A stretch of DNA of 17,231 bases, taken from the NCBI GenBank assembly GCA_045580405.1, contig JAZNNT010000124.1:1-17231 (forward strand), given 5' to 3'. The notes beneath the pieces were generated by a model. That model was not told where the DNA came from. It worked only from the letters and a program-made list of their open reading frames with translations, and ran no database searches. Shown here piece after piece: positions 1-7,838 of the stretch. Both the position numbers and the translations under genes were made by a program. The stretch comes from SIG452 sp045580405. GTDB lineage: Bacteria > Bacillota > Clostridia > UMGS1840. Numbering within the stretch: position 1 is the stretch's first letter; each line of letters begins with the position of its first letter.

Positions 1-332
1 TTGATGCCGTTATATTCCACAGGATTGTGTGATGCAGATACCATCATTCCGGCATCGCATTGGTAAACGGTTGTGAGAAGACTGATTGCAGGCGTGGGAA
101 GCACTCCCAATGTGAGCACATTGGCACCTGCCGACGTCAGCCCGCAAATCAACGCAGATTCCAGCATATCGCTCGAAATTCGGGGGTCTTTGCCAATGGC
201 TACAGTTGGTTTGGTTCGTTTTTTCAGGAGCTGAAAGGCAACAGCTTGTCCCACAGCATACGCCAAAGGGCAGGTAACTTCGCAGTTTGCAAGTCCTCTG
301 ATTCCATCGGTTCCAAAGAGTCTTCCCGTCAT
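1..332 (-). CDS. glmM: Phosphoglucosamine mutase GlmM, N-terminal part (3' end outside window)
   Basis: GlmM converts glucosamine-6-phosphate to glucosamine-1-phosphate in the cytoplasm, on the route to UDP-GlcNAc and peptidoglycan. The 110 visible residues begin MTGRLFGTDGIRG, the typical GlmM opening, and contain the phosphoserine loop SASHNP at residues 99-104; Ser101 is the expected phosphorylated residue. The ATG at 332 is preceded by AAAGGAG about 10 nt upstream, and this ribosome binding site overlaps the last codons of the upstream SLH gene, whose stop lies 7 bp away. The two genes are therefore almost certainly co-transcribed. The opening and short N-terminus favour GlmM over phosphomannomutase/phosphoglucomutase relatives. 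The rest of the protein (metal-binding and sugar-specificity loops) is outside the window and cannot be checked. Confidence 0.93.
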   Translation of the reverse strand, partial: MTGRLFGTDGIRGLANCEVTCPLAYAVGQAVAFQLLKKRTKPTVAIGKDPRISSDMLESALICGLTSAGANVLTLGVLPTPAISLLTTVYQCDAGMMVSASHNPVEYNGI

Positions 333-339
333 GTGTCAA

Positions 340-1521
340 TTACTCCTTTATGACTAAAATTTCATATAACACATCATCGTAGCATAAGCCAACCACTGTA
401 TCACCGGTTTCAAATCTGCTGTCGGTGATTTCTAAAAAATCAGAGAGTTCAATTTTACCGTTTGATTGATACTCATAAACATGAACGGGATCATTCACCT
501 CATATAGTTTTTCAAAGGTTCCGATCAGGGAGGTAAGCTCAATTCCTTTTTGTTTATAGGTTTCTTTCACCGTTCCCACAACAATGTGTCGTTTGGTATT
601 GTTGCCCACATTAAGGACTTCTATACGGTTTAATAAATGCGGAAGATTTTTGACGTTGAAGCCGATGCTGACCTGCCGGATTTCGTCGAAGAGATTTCTG
701 TAATAAGAAATGACATCTCCCGGTTTAATGGTGGTATCGTCTACAAGTACACTTCTGGTAATTTTTACATCTTCGGAAAGCAGAAGTGTGGTCAGTTTGC
801 CGTTTTGGTAGCCTTCCAGCTTGGTAATCAGTTCGCCGTGTTCATTTGCCACGGTGGACACACGGGATACCACAAAGAAATAGGTGTTGGCTTTTAAATC
901 TGCTTCTTCTTCAGTAAGTTCTTCGTCGGTGTCCTTGGGGACTTCATAATTCATAGCACGTTCCAGTACTGCGGCAATTTCTGCACGGGTGATTTCTCTT
1001 TCACCCCCGAACGAACCGTCAGGATAACCGGTTACCAATCCGTTACGGGCTAAGATTTTCACAGCATCTTTATAATCGTTATCAACTTGGTCAAAATCAC
1101 GGAAGGGAATGGATTTGTCCGCTAAGGAATCTGTTAATTCCAATCCTATGTATAACGCATATGCCACTTCCTGACGGGTAATGTTCTGATTTGGGAAAAA
1201 TTTTTCCGCTGTGATAAAATATCCGCCACTGTAAGAAACATAGGGATAAAACCAATCTGTTTTTGCCACATCCTGATAGGAAACAGTTTTTTTATTTCCG
1301 AAGATCAGCGTGATAAGTTTGGCATATTCTGCGCGGGTAATATTTTGTTCGGGACGAAAAGTTCCGTCAGGATATCCGTTGAGGTAGCCTGCTTCGGACA
1401 GCTTTTCGATGGCAGATTCTGCCCAGGAGTAGTCTTTGGTAACATCGGGGAATGCAAATACATTTACCGTCAGCATAGCAATAATCAGGATACTGAGAAA
1501 CAGTTGTTTTAGTAATTTCAT
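340..1521 (-). CDS. Secreted S-layer homology (SLH) domain protein
   Basis: This 393-residue protein starts with a Sec signal peptide: a charged MKLLK start, a hydrophobic stretch to about residue 20, and a likely cleavage after VFA at residue 23. Three SLH repeats follow. SLH1 (about 25-75) carries NGYPDGTF and ITRAE, SLH2 (about 83-128) carries ITRQE but has lost GYPDGTF, and SLH3 (about 142-190) carries TGYPDGSF and ITRAE. SLH triads usually anchor proteins non-covalently to pyruvylated secondary cell-wall polymers. An acidic linker (about 197-208, rich in E and D) leads to a C-terminal region of about 185 residues, apparently beta-rich, that I do not recognise. The gene precedes glmM by 7 bp. 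The ATG at 1521 has a GGAAAGGA Shine-Dalgarno sequence upstream. The cell-surface location is well supported; the specific function is unknown. Confidence 0.85.
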   Translation of the reverse strand: MKLLKQLFLSILIIAMLTVNVFAFPDVTKDYSWAESAIEKLSEAGYLNGYPDGTFRPEQNITRAEYAKLITLIFGNKKTVSYQDVAKTDWFYPYVSYSGGYFITAEKFFPNQNITRQEVAYALYIGLELTDSLADKSIPFRDFDQVDNDYKDAVKILARNGLVTGYPDGSFGGEREITRAEIAAVLERAMNYEVPKDTDEELTEEEADLKANTYFFVVSRVSTVANEHGELITKLEGYQNGKLTTLLLSEDVKITRSVLVDDTTIKPGDVISYYRNLFDEIRQVSIGFNVKNLPHLLNRIEVLNVGNNTKRHIVVGTVKETYKQKGIELTSLIGTFEKLYEVNDPVHVYEYQSNGKIELSDFLEITDSRFETGDTVVGLCYDDVLYEILVIKE

Positions 1522-1551
1522 AAGCGTTTTTCCTTTCCGGGTTATTTTGGT

Positions 1552-1567
1552 AATTCGTTAATTCGTT
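1552..1567. repeat. Tandem 8-bp direct repeat in the SLH gene leader
   Basis: AATTCGTT occurs twice in perfect tandem (1552-1559 and 1560-1567) within the predicted untranslated leader of the SLH gene. No function is evident. It could be a slippage product or a protein-binding direct repeat. Confidence 0.6.
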
Positions 1568-1613
1568 AGTATAGACGAAGGGTTTCTAAAAAAGTTGCAA
1601 ATTCTTTTCTTCC

Positions 1614-1643
1614 ATTATAACTGAAAATGCGAGTTTTTGTCAA
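1614..1643 (-). promoter_or_regulatory. Sigma-A promoter for the SLH-glmM operon
   Basis: On the minus strand, TTGACA (1643-1638) and TATAAT (1619-1614) are separated by 18 bp. Both hexamers match consensus exactly. Transcription would start near 1607, giving a leader of about 85 nt before the SLH start codon at 1521. Confidence 0.8.
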
Positions 1644-1690
1644 TAATAAAACAACGGATTTAAAAACCTTGCCAAAAAAGGAGCAAAACA

Positions 1691-2383
1691 ATGTGGATGA
1701 TGATTGGAAAAACCGCACTGATCTATGTGGTGGTAAATATTGCGATGCGCTGCATGGGAAAGCGACAGGTGGGAGAACTTTCTACTTCAGAAGTGATTGT
1801 GGCTTTTTTAATTTCTGAGGTAGCTTCGGCTCCCATTGGCAATCCCGATGTATCCCTGTGGCATAATATCGGAGCTATTTTTGTGTTGGTGGCAATGGAA
1901 TTTATTTACTCTTATCTTAGCATTAAGTGGCCGTTTTTTATGACGTTGACCCAGGGCAGACCTACCGTGATTATCGAAAACGGAGAAATCATAGAGAAAG
2001 CATTGCTGCGGAATCGTTTGACTATCACGGAGCTGAATGAGGAATTGCGGTTAAAAAATATTAATATTGCGGATGTCTATCTTGCCATTATTGAAAATAA
2101 CGGACAGTTAAGTATTATTCCCACAAACGGAGCATCGGGAGTCACCCGAAGCGACCTTGGTATCACCACCAAAGAATCCCCTCAGGATTTTGCGGTGATT
2201 ATTGACGGGAAAATTCTGGAAGGAAACCTAAAACGGGCAGGAAAAACCAAAAAGTGGCTGGAAGGGTATCTTCGTTCCCAAAAGGTGAAATCCGAAAAAG
2301 AAGTGTTGGTACTGTACGCCGACAAAAACGGTTCTACTTTTTTTCAGAAAAAAATGCCCAAAAAAAGAGATAAAAAAAGTTGA
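1691..2383 (+). CDS. DUF421 / YetF-family membrane protein
   Basis: This 230-residue protein has N-terminal hydrophobic segments (about 5-20, 33-50 and 58-80) followed by a soluble C-terminal half. The sequence RCMGKRQVGELSTSEVIVAF (residues 20-39) is the family's conserved region, and the later GRPTVIIENGEI (about 94-105) and ADVYLAIIENNGQLSIIP are typical of the DUF421 soluble domain. YetF/YdfR/YrbG-type proteins are inner-membrane proteins of uncertain biochemical role; some Bacillus spore operons carry relatives. The C-terminal tail is very basic (a lysine-rich run ending KKRDKKS). The ATG at 1691 follows AAAAAGGAG at good spacing. It is transcribed divergently from the SLH-glmM operon. 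I see no convincing terminator after it, so read-through into the pfl region is possible. Confidence 0.85.
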   Translation: MWMMIGKTALIYVVVNIAMRCMGKRQVGELSTSEVIVAFLISEVASAPIGNPDVSLWHNIGAIFVLVAMEFIYSYLSIKWPFFMTLTQGRPTVIIENGEIIEKALLRNRLTITELNEELRLKNINIADVYLAIIENNGQLSIIPTNGASGVTRSDLGITTKESPQDFAVIIDGKILEGNLKRAGKTKKWLEGYLRSQKVKSEKEVLVLYADKNGSTFFQKKMPKKRDKKS

Positions 2384-2402
2384 ATGTTGTATAAAACTTG
2401 AA

Positions 2403-2432
2403 TTGACAAGTAGGCATAGGGTGTGATATAAT
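2403..2432 (+). promoter_or_regulatory. Sigma-A promoter with extended -10 for pflB
   Basis: TTGACA (2403-2408) and TATAAT (2427-2432) are separated by 18 bp, and TGA precedes the -10 so that TGnTATAAT is complete. The start would be near 2439, leaving a leader of about 88 nt before the pflB ATG at 2528. No clear operator for Rex, Fnr or CcpA was recognised around it. Confidence 0.8.
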
Positions 2433-2452
2433 ATATTTGACCTAATGACGAG

Positions 2453-2501
2453 ACGGATTGAAAATGTATTTTTAATCCGTTTACCTATTTTAGTACATTT
2501 T
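2453..2501 (+). promoter_or_regulatory. Candidate structured leader (pseudoknot or alternative hairpins) of pflB
   Basis: Two inverted repeats interlock in the leader. ACGGATT (2453-2459) pairs with AATCCGT (2474-2480), while AAAATGTA (2461-2468), located inside that loop, pairs with TACATTTT (2494-2501). The order S1-S2-S1'-S2' with connecting lengths of 1, 5 and 13 nt is compatible with an H-type pseudoknot or with two mutually exclusive hairpins. The second arm ends about 14 nt before the AGAGGG ribosome binding site. It does not resemble the known pfl/ZTP riboswitch. The complementarity is visible, but function is inference. Confidence 0.35.
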
Positions 2502-2527
2502 GGCAAATGAGAAAAGAGGGTGTTAAA

Positions 2528-4741
2528 ATGGAATTTAAAAGCGGAATCTGGCAAGCAGAAATCAATGTCAGAGATTTTATTTTGAATAACTATACCGAAT
2601 ATACAGGGGACGAAAGCTTTCTGGCAGGTCCCACCAACCGTACCCGTGAGCTGTGGAATCAGCTTTCTGAAAAAATGGAAGTGGAACGGGAACGCGGCGG
2701 TGTTTATGATATTGACGAACACACCATCTCCACCGTATCTTCCCATAAGCCCGGGTATATTGACAAAGACTTGGAGCAGATTGTGGGAGTGCAGACGGAC
2801 GAGCCCTTAAAAAGAGCAATTATGCCCTTTGGCGGAATTCGACTGGTGCATAATTCGCTGGAAGCCTACGGCAAAAAAATGGATCCCGAGGTTGTCAATA
2901 TTTTTAAATATCGCAAAACTCATAACGACGGTGTGTTTGATGCCTATACCGATGAAATGAAAAAAGCACGTCACACCGGTATTATCACCGGTCTTCCCGA
3001 TGCCTACGGCAGAGGAAGAATTATCGGTGACTATCGTCGTGTGGCACTCTACGGGGTGGATTTCTTAATCGAGCAGAAAGAAATTGCCAAGAAAAAAATC
3101 AATCCCGTGATTATGGACAGCCCCCACATCCGTCTTCGGGAAGAAATTTCCGAGCAGATCCGTTCTCTAAAGGAATTAAAGGTGATGGCAGAAAGCTATG
3201 GCTTTGATATTTCCCGTCCTGCAACCAATGTAAAAGAAGCAATTCAGTGGTTGTATTTTGGGTATTTGGGTGCGGTAAAAGAACAAAACGGTGCGGCAAT
3301 GTCCTTGGGCAGAGTGTCTACCTTCTTAGATTGCTACGCAGAAAAAGATTTGCAGGAAGGCACCTTTACCGAAGAAGAAATCCAGGAATTTGTGGATCAT
3401 TTTATTATGAAGCTTCGCATTGTGCGTTTCCTTCGTACGCCTGCATATGACGAGCTGTTCTCCGGTGACCCCACCTGGATTACCGAGGCAATCGGCGGTA
3501 TGGCAGAAAACGGTAAAAGCTTAGTTTCCAAAATGTCTTACCGATTCCTGCATACCTTAACCAACTTAGGACCTGCTCCCGAACCCAATATGACCGTTCT
3601 TTGGAGCGAAAATTTACCCGAAGCCTTCAAACAGTACTGTGCGAAGGTTTCTATTGAAACTTCTTCCATCCAGTATGAAAATGATGATTTGATGAGAGAA
3701 TGCTTTGGTGATGATTATGGAATTGCCTGCTGTGTATCCGCTATGAAAATCGGTAAACAGATGCAGTTTTTCGGTGCCAGAGCAAACCTGGCAAAAGCAT
3801 TGCTTTATGCCATCAATAACGGGATGGACGAAAAGTATGCAGAGCAGGTTGGTCCCAAAGTTGGTGAGCTTACCGGCGAATATTTAGACTACGATGAAGT
3901 GTTGGAGAAATTTGATAAAATCTCCGACTGGTTGGCAGAGCTTTATATCAACACCTTAAATATTATTCACTATATGCACGATAAATATTGCTACGAAAAG
4001 CTGGAGATGGCGTTGCACGATGAAAAAATCGTGAGAACCTCCGCTTGCGGTATGGCAGGGTTATCGGTTGTGGCAGACAGCTTGTCTGCAATTCGTTATG
4101 CAAAGGTAAAACCCATTCGTAATGAAAACGGCATTGCAGTGGACTTTGAAATTGAAGGGGATTACCCCAAATACGGCAATAATGATCCCAAGGCAGACGA
4201 AATTGCAGTTGCCGTGGTGGAAAACTTTATGAAGAAGCTGGCAGGTCACACCACTTACCGTGATTCCAAGCCTACCATGTCTATCTTAACCATTACCTCC
4301 AATGTGGTGTACGGCAAGAAGACCGGCTCCACTCCTGACGGAAGAAAAGGGGGAGAACCTTTTGCGCCCGGTGCAAATCCCATGCACGGCAGAGATTCCA
4401 AAGGCTGTATCGCTTCCATGAAATCGGTGGCAAAACTGCCTTATGAATATTCGGAGGACGGTATTTCTTACACCTTCTCCATTATTCCTTCCGCTTTAGG
4501 AAAAACCGAGGAAGAAAAAATTGATAATTTAGTTTCCTTATTGGACGGTTATTTTGGAGATACCGGTCATCACATCAACGTGAATGTCATCAATAAGGAT
4601 GTTCTTTTGGATGCCATGGAACATCCTGAAAAATATCCTCAGCTGACCATTCGTGTTTCCGGCTATGCCGTAAACTTCATTAAGCTGACCCGAGAACAGC
4701 AATTGGATGTTATCAACAGAACTTTCCATACCCGTTTCTAA
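2528..4741 (+). CDS. pflB: Pyruvate formate-lyase (formate C-acetyltransferase)
   Basis: PflB is a cytoplasmic glycyl-radical enzyme that cleaves pyruvate with CoA to acetyl-CoA and formate in anaerobic fermentation. The 737-residue protein has both catalytic cysteines (Cys401-Cys402 in IACCVSAM) and the C-terminal glycyl-radical motif RVSGYAV with Gly712. That glycine is 25 residues from the end, as in the E. coli enzyme. The adjacent CC pair and overall similarity to PflB, rather than to glycerol or choline lyase relatives, support true PFL. An upstream in-frame ATG at 2507 exists, but the ATG at 2528 is preferred: AGAGGG sits at the right distance before it and the MEFKSGIW start fits the family. 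The activating-enzyme gene pflA follows 44 bp downstream. The radical form is destroyed by oxygen, so the gene implies an anaerobic lifestyle. Confidence 0.97.
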   Translation: MEFKSGIWQAEINVRDFILNNYTEYTGDESFLAGPTNRTRELWNQLSEKMEVERERGGVYDIDEHTISTVSSHKPGYIDKDLEQIVGVQTDEPLKRAIMPFGGIRLVHNSLEAYGKKMDPEVVNIFKYRKTHNDGVFDAYTDEMKKARHTGIITGLPDAYGRGRIIGDYRRVALYGVDFLIEQKEIAKKKINPVIMDSPHIRLREEISEQIRSLKELKVMAESYGFDISRPATNVKEAIQWLYFGYLGAVKEQNGAAMSLGRVSTFLDCYAEKDLQEGTFTEEEIQEFVDHFIMKLRIVRFLRTPAYDELFSGDPTWITEAIGGMAENGKSLVSKMSYRFLHTLTNLGPAPEPNMTVLWSENLPEAFKQYCAKVSIETSSIQYENDDLMRECFGDDYGIACCVSAMKIGKQMQFFGARANLAKALLYAINNGMDEKYAEQVGPKVGELTGEYLDYDEVLEKFDKISDWLAELYINTLNIIHYMHDKYCYEKLEMALHDEKIVRTSACGMAGLSVVADSLSAIRYAKVKPIRNENGIAVDFEIEGDYPKYGNNDPKADEIAVAVVENFMKKLAGHTTYRDSKPTMSILTITSNVVYGKKTGSTPDGRKGGEPFAPGANPMHGRDSKGCIASMKSVAKLPYEYSEDGISYTFSIIPSALGKTEEEKIDNLVSLLDGYFGDTGHHINVNVINKDVLLDAMEHPEKYPQLTIRVSGYAVNFIKLTREQQLDVINRTFHTRF

Positions 4742-4785
4742 AAAATTCTAAAAAGATTCTAAAATAAGCTGAAAGGTAACAAGCT

Positions 4786-5490
4786 ATGGAAGGATTTATT
4801 CATTCGGTAGAAACCTTTGGTGCTGTGGACGGTCCCGGACTTCGCTATGTGGTGTTTATGCAGGGATGTCCGCTCCGGTGCCTGTTTTGTCATAATCCTG
4901 ATTCCTGGAAGATGCAGGAGGGAACCAAAAAGACGGATACGGAGCTCATTTCTGACATTCTGGAGTACAAGAATTTTATTAAGCGGGGCGGTGTCACCTT
5001 TTCGGGCGGCGAACCTTTGATGCAGCCCATGTTTTTGCGGTCTATGCTTCGTTTGTGCAGAAAACACGGTTTGCATACCGCTATTGATACTGCCGGTTCT
5101 GTGCCTACAGAACTATCGGGTCCTGCCATCTGTGAGGCGGATTTAATCCTTTTGGACTTAAAAACGTTGGATGAGGAACTTTATCCCGAGCTGACAGGCC
5201 ATACCATCCATAATAACCTTGCCACCTTGCAGTATTGCGAGGATATTGGAAAACCCGTTTGGATTCGTCACGTTCTGGTACCGGGCTACACCCTGGTAAA
5301 AGAACGCATGGAAAAACTGGCAGCCTACTTAAAAAACTTTTCTTGTATCAAACGGGTTGATTTGTTGCCTTTTCATAAGCTTGGAGAATATAAATGGGAA
5401 GAACTGGACATCCCTTATAAGCTTTACGATACACCTGTTCCCACCGAGGAAGAAATGGCAATGGCAAAAGAGATTTTTGGTTTACAATAA
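4786..5490 (+). CDS. pflA: Pyruvate formate-lyase activating enzyme (radical SAM)
   Basis: PflA uses S-adenosylmethionine and a [4Fe-4S] cluster to abstract hydrogen from the PflB glycine and generate the catalytic radical. The 234-residue protein carries the cluster motif CPLRCLFC (Cys28, Cys32, Cys35; CxxxCxxC) and GGEP at 74-77, which contacts SAM. The N-terminal HSVETFGAVDGPGLRYVVFM is characteristic of PflA. There is no extra ferredoxin-like insertion of the kind found in activators of other glycyl-radical enzymes, consistent with the short PflA type. The gene is in the same direction as pflB, 44 bp downstream. The gap contains ATTCTAAAA twice (4745-4753 and 4756-4764) and a modest GAAAGGT ribosome binding site before the ATG at 4786. 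Confidence 0.96.
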   Translation: MEGFIHSVETFGAVDGPGLRYVVFMQGCPLRCLFCHNPDSWKMQEGTKKTDTELISDILEYKNFIKRGGVTFSGGEPLMQPMFLRSMLRLCRKHGLHTAIDTAGSVPTELSGPAICEADLILLDLKTLDEELYPELTGHTIHNNLATLQYCEDIGKPVWIRHVLVPGYTLVKERMEKLAAYLKNFSCIKRVDLLPFHKLGEYKWEELDIPYKLYDTPVPTEEEMAMAKEIFGLQ

Positions 5491-5517
5491 AGAAATCGTT
5501 TGTTGGAGGTGTTTTTG

Positions 5518-5955
5518 GTGAGGAAATATTTAGCTTTCATTATGGTGTTTATCTGTCTTGTAGGATTGGTTGGATGCAATTCTTCCAAAACTGCGGAAAC
5601 TTTTAAAAGTACTGATGACAAGCTTGACGAAAATTCCTCCGCTGAGGCGCTTCTGCCAGAAATTACATTGGAGAACGCAATTGGCGAGACAGCAACTTTG
5701 TCTGAAGAAGATGCCAACATTGTTTTGAAAATATTGGAAAACGGTGAGTGGTATGGAGAACCCACAGAATGTGCTTCGGATTGCCGGCTTATGATTGGAG
5801 AAAACTATTTATCTTATCATTCCGAGTGTGGTAGCTTTAGCGGTGCATTTAAGGGAGAAACCATTTCTCATCGAGGCAGTTTAACCATTGATGATGAAAC
5901 TCAACAACTGGTGAACAGCATCTTTGAAAAATATGTTGCACTGGGAAAATATTAG
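5518..5955 (+). CDS. Small predicted lipoprotein of unknown function
   Basis: This 145-residue protein has a type II signal peptide: MRKYL, a hydrophobic core, then the lipobox LVGC with Cys20 as the lipidated residue. A low-complexity Ser/Thr/Asp/Glu-rich linker leads to a soluble domain of about 95 residues containing three cysteines (in ECASDC and SECGSF). I do not recognise the domain. Candidate starts include TTG at 5500, but the GTG at 5518 is chosen because GGAGGT at 5505-5510 lies 7 nt before it and would be translated if the earlier start were used. It begins 27 bp after pflA and ends before a terminator, so it is probably the third gene of the pfl transcript. Function remains unknown. 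Confidence 0.75.
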   Translation: MRKYLAFIMVFICLVGLVGCNSSKTAETFKSTDDKLDENSSAEALLPEITLENAIGETATLSEEDANIVLKILENGEWYGEPTECASDCRLMIGENYLSYHSECGSFSGAFKGETISHRGSLTIDDETQQLVNSIFEKYVALGKY

Positions 5956-6005
5956 TTGGAATAAATACGGTTGTTTTTCAGCAATATATTATAACAAGAG
6001 ATAAA

Positions 6006-6027
6006 AAAGGAGTGGAAACACTCCTTT
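6006..6027 (+). terminator. Hairpin terminator after the lipoprotein gene
   Basis: AAAGGAGTG (6006-6014) and CACTCCTTT (6019-6027) form a 9-bp perfect stem with a GAAA tetraloop, followed by a T-rich tract (TTTCTTTG). This probably ends the pflB-pflA-lipoprotein transcript. Confidence 0.8.
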
Positions 6028-6076
6028 CTTTGTATTCTTTTTTAAAAAATGGGAAGAATCCATTTGAGGTGATTGT

Positions 6077-6514
6077 ATGCTGGGACTTCTTATGAGTATC
6101 ATAGCAGGTGCAGCGATGAGTATTCAAGGGGTATGGAATACCAGACTCTCTGAAAAAGTGGGACTGTTTGAATCCAACATGTTTGTGCAGGGAACGGCAT
6201 TTTTACTGGGGCTTCTTATCATGTTTTTCTTTGGGAAAGGCAATCTCAAAGAATTGGGAAATACCCCGAAACTATACTGGTTAGGCGGCGTTTTAGGAAT
6301 TGTGATAACCGTAACGGTGATGCTTTCCATTAAAGATTTAAGCCCAACCTATGCGATTTCCGTTATTTTGATTTCTCAGCTTCTGGTGGCGGCGTTGATT
6401 GATGCCTTCGGATGGTTTGGCAGTGAGCAGGTCCCGTTTTTATGGAATAAATATGTGGGACTTCTTCTGATGATTGGCGGCGTCATTTTGTTTCAATGGC
6501 AAAAGGGAACATAA
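6077..6514 (+). CDS. DMT-superfamily membrane protein, YdcZ (DUF606) type
   Basis: This 145-residue, very hydrophobic protein has about five membrane segments: near residues 2-20, 35-52, 68-85, 92-112 and 122-140. The start MLGLLMSIIAGAAMSIQGVWNTRL, the central FESNMFVQGTAFLLGL region, and the ending GLLLMIGGVILFQ are typical of the YdcZ half-size members of the drug/metabolite transporter superfamily. Such proteins are thought to work as dimers or as paired genes; no second half-transporter gene is adjacent here. The substrate is unknown. The ATG at 6077 follows TTGAGGTG. The gene sits alone between two terminators, so it is probably monocistronic, although no strong promoter is visible in the 49 bp upstream. 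Confidence 0.83.
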   Translation: MLGLLMSIIAGAAMSIQGVWNTRLSEKVGLFESNMFVQGTAFLLGLLIMFFFGKGNLKELGNTPKLYWLGGVLGIVITVTVMLSIKDLSPTYAISVILISQLLVAALIDAFGWFGSEQVPFLWNKYVGLLLMIGGVILFQWQKGT

Positions 6515-6522
6515 AATGTTAA

Positions 6523-6558
6523 AAAACAGTCGGATTTTTTTTAAGATCCGGCTGTTTT
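6523..6558 (+). terminator. Hairpin terminator after the YdcZ-type gene
   Basis: AAAACAGTCGGAT (6523-6535) pairs with ATCCGGCTGTTTT (6546-6558), 13 bp with one G-T wobble and a T-rich loop of 10 nt. The 3' arm runs into TTTTCTTGATTTT. The A-tract on the 5' side may allow function on both strands. Confidence 0.8.
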
Positions 6559-6559
6559 C

Positions 6560-6587
6560 TTGATTTTACTGTTTTTTTTGATACAAT
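6560..6587 (+). promoter_or_regulatory. Candidate promoter for the phage-tail-like gene pair
   Basis: TTGATT (6560-6565) and TACAAT (6582-6587) are separated by 16 bp, immediately after the upstream terminator. Each hexamer departs from consensus at one or two positions. A start near 6594 would give a leader of about 45 nt. Confidence 0.45.
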
Positions 6588-6637
6588 GGGTACGTAACAA
6601 TTTGTTGTATGAGGGGGGAGAGCACAAGGAGACTTTT

Positions 6638-7837
6638 ATGAGAACAGACTCTTTTTCCAAAGATAAACACCTTCCCGTAAGGCGTTTTATTGCGGATGAA
6701 TCCAAGATGGCAACAGGACTGTACGGTCCTTGTGCCATTGCGGATGATTTGGATAATATTTTTAATATGTTTGATCCTGATGCTACCTTTTTAGACGGTA
6801 GCGAACATGGTGGCATCGGTGAAAAAAATTTGCAGAACGGTGCCGTAACTTATAACAAACTGGCAGAGGATGTGAAAGAAAAATTTCAGGGAATTGCCAC
6901 GGAAAATCAACTTTCCTTGCTTCGCACAAATTTTTTTGAAAAAGCAGACACCAAGGCAGATAAAGCGAATACGTTGTCGGGTTACGGAATCACCGATGCA
7001 TATACAAAAGAGGAAACCGACGGTTTTCTTAAGAAGGTGAGTGAAACTGTTGCAGAGAAAACGGAAGAAACCGTTTTGTTTGAGGATGTGGTAAATACAC
7101 CCGAATGGAAGAATCAACCTACTTATGAGGGAACATTGGATTCCGCTTTCAATACAACGGACTTCTATTATGTTACTTTAAAGGATGCGGATGGAAATGC
7201 TTTGCCGGACGGTCAGTTTATGCTAAAATCATCGTTTGAAACTTCCGCAACGATATATTCCACTGTATTTACTCTTTCCAATTTAAATATAGGCACATCA
7301 ACGATAGCGGAAAACCATCCCGTAGAATTTACAGCGATTGATGAAACCGTCAAATTGCGGGATGCAGGTGTAGCTTTAATTACCCAAAATATTGCAGATT
7401 GGAGTCTTGATGATGGTATCGGCATGCTGAAAATCACCGTTCACGGAGAGTTTATTCAGAAAAATACAAGCTGCTATTTTTTTCCTCAGTTCACAACTGA
7501 TAAAAACGTGGCATCTTATCACTCTGTTGACGGCAGCACGGCACTCCAAAGTGATTCCACCAAGCAGATTATTCCTTATGTAGCGATGGGGGGCACACAT
7601 TTTAAAAGTAATCGCATTTTTGATTGCTGTGAGCTTGAGCGTAACGGTGCCGGCTATTTTTCGCTGAAACGTTTTTCTGTGATTAAACATTCATCGACCA
7701 GGGTGAAATTTCAGCAGACAATTGGATATGGCAATACCCTTGGTAACAATACGGATGTGAATAACATTGTGTTTCGGGTGAACAATTCTGGAAGCTTGCG
7801 AAACGGTACCGCAATCCGCATCACGGAGGTGAAATAG
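6638..7837 (+). CDS. Phage tail-fibre-like protein
   Basis: This is a 399-residue protein with no signal peptide or membrane segment. Two stretches are typical of phage tail fibres and receptor-binding proteins: GIGEKNLQNGAVTYNKLAED (59-78), like the repeated phage segments of the form 'IxxGAVTxxKL', and the segment at 107-128 containing TLSGYGITDAYTKEETD, a repeat common in tail-collar and fibre proteins of many phages. Between and after them are coiled-coil-like stretches (about 76-100 and 128-146) suited to trimerisation. The C-terminal 250 residues look beta-rich and Asn/Ser/Thr-rich, consistent with a receptor-binding head, but I recognise no family there. The ATG at 6638 follows AAGGAGA; an upstream in-frame TTG at 6560 lacks a ribosome binding site and overlaps the promoter. 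No capsid, terminase, tail-tube or integrase genes are nearby, so this is an orphan, a relic, or a domesticated adhesin. Confidence 0.7.
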   Translation: MRTDSFSKDKHLPVRRFIADESKMATGLYGPCAIADDLDNIFNMFDPDATFLDGSEHGGIGEKNLQNGAVTYNKLAEDVKEKFQGIATENQLSLLRTNFFEKADTKADKANTLSGYGITDAYTKEETDGFLKKVSETVAEKTEETVLFEDVVNTPEWKNQPTYEGTLDSAFNTTDFYYVTLKDADGNALPDGQFMLKSSFETSATIYSTVFTLSNLNIGTSTIAENHPVEFTAIDETVKLRDAGVALITQNIADWSLDDGIGMLKITVHGEFIQKNTSCYFFPQFTTDKNVASYHSVDGSTALQSDSTKQIIPYVAMGGTHFKSNRIFDCCELERNGAGYFSLKRFSVIKHSSTRVKFQQTIGYGNTLGNNTDVNNIVFRVNNSGSLRNGTAIRITEVK

Positions 7838-7838
7838 G

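Noticed and set aside
1637..1659. A plus-strand promoter for the DUF421 gene using TTGTCA near 1637
   Set aside because: The matching -10 position reads TTAAAA, and the hexamer overlaps the complementary -35 of the minus-strand promoter; support is too weak.
2440..2527. ZTP (pfl) riboswitch upstream of pflB
   Set aside because: The leader is AU-rich and lacks the conserved GC-rich segments of that riboswitch; only the association with pfl genes suggested it.
6638..7837. Diversity-generating retroelement acting on the tail-fibre-like gene
   Set aside because: No reverse transcriptase gene and no adenine-variable template repeat is visible in the window.
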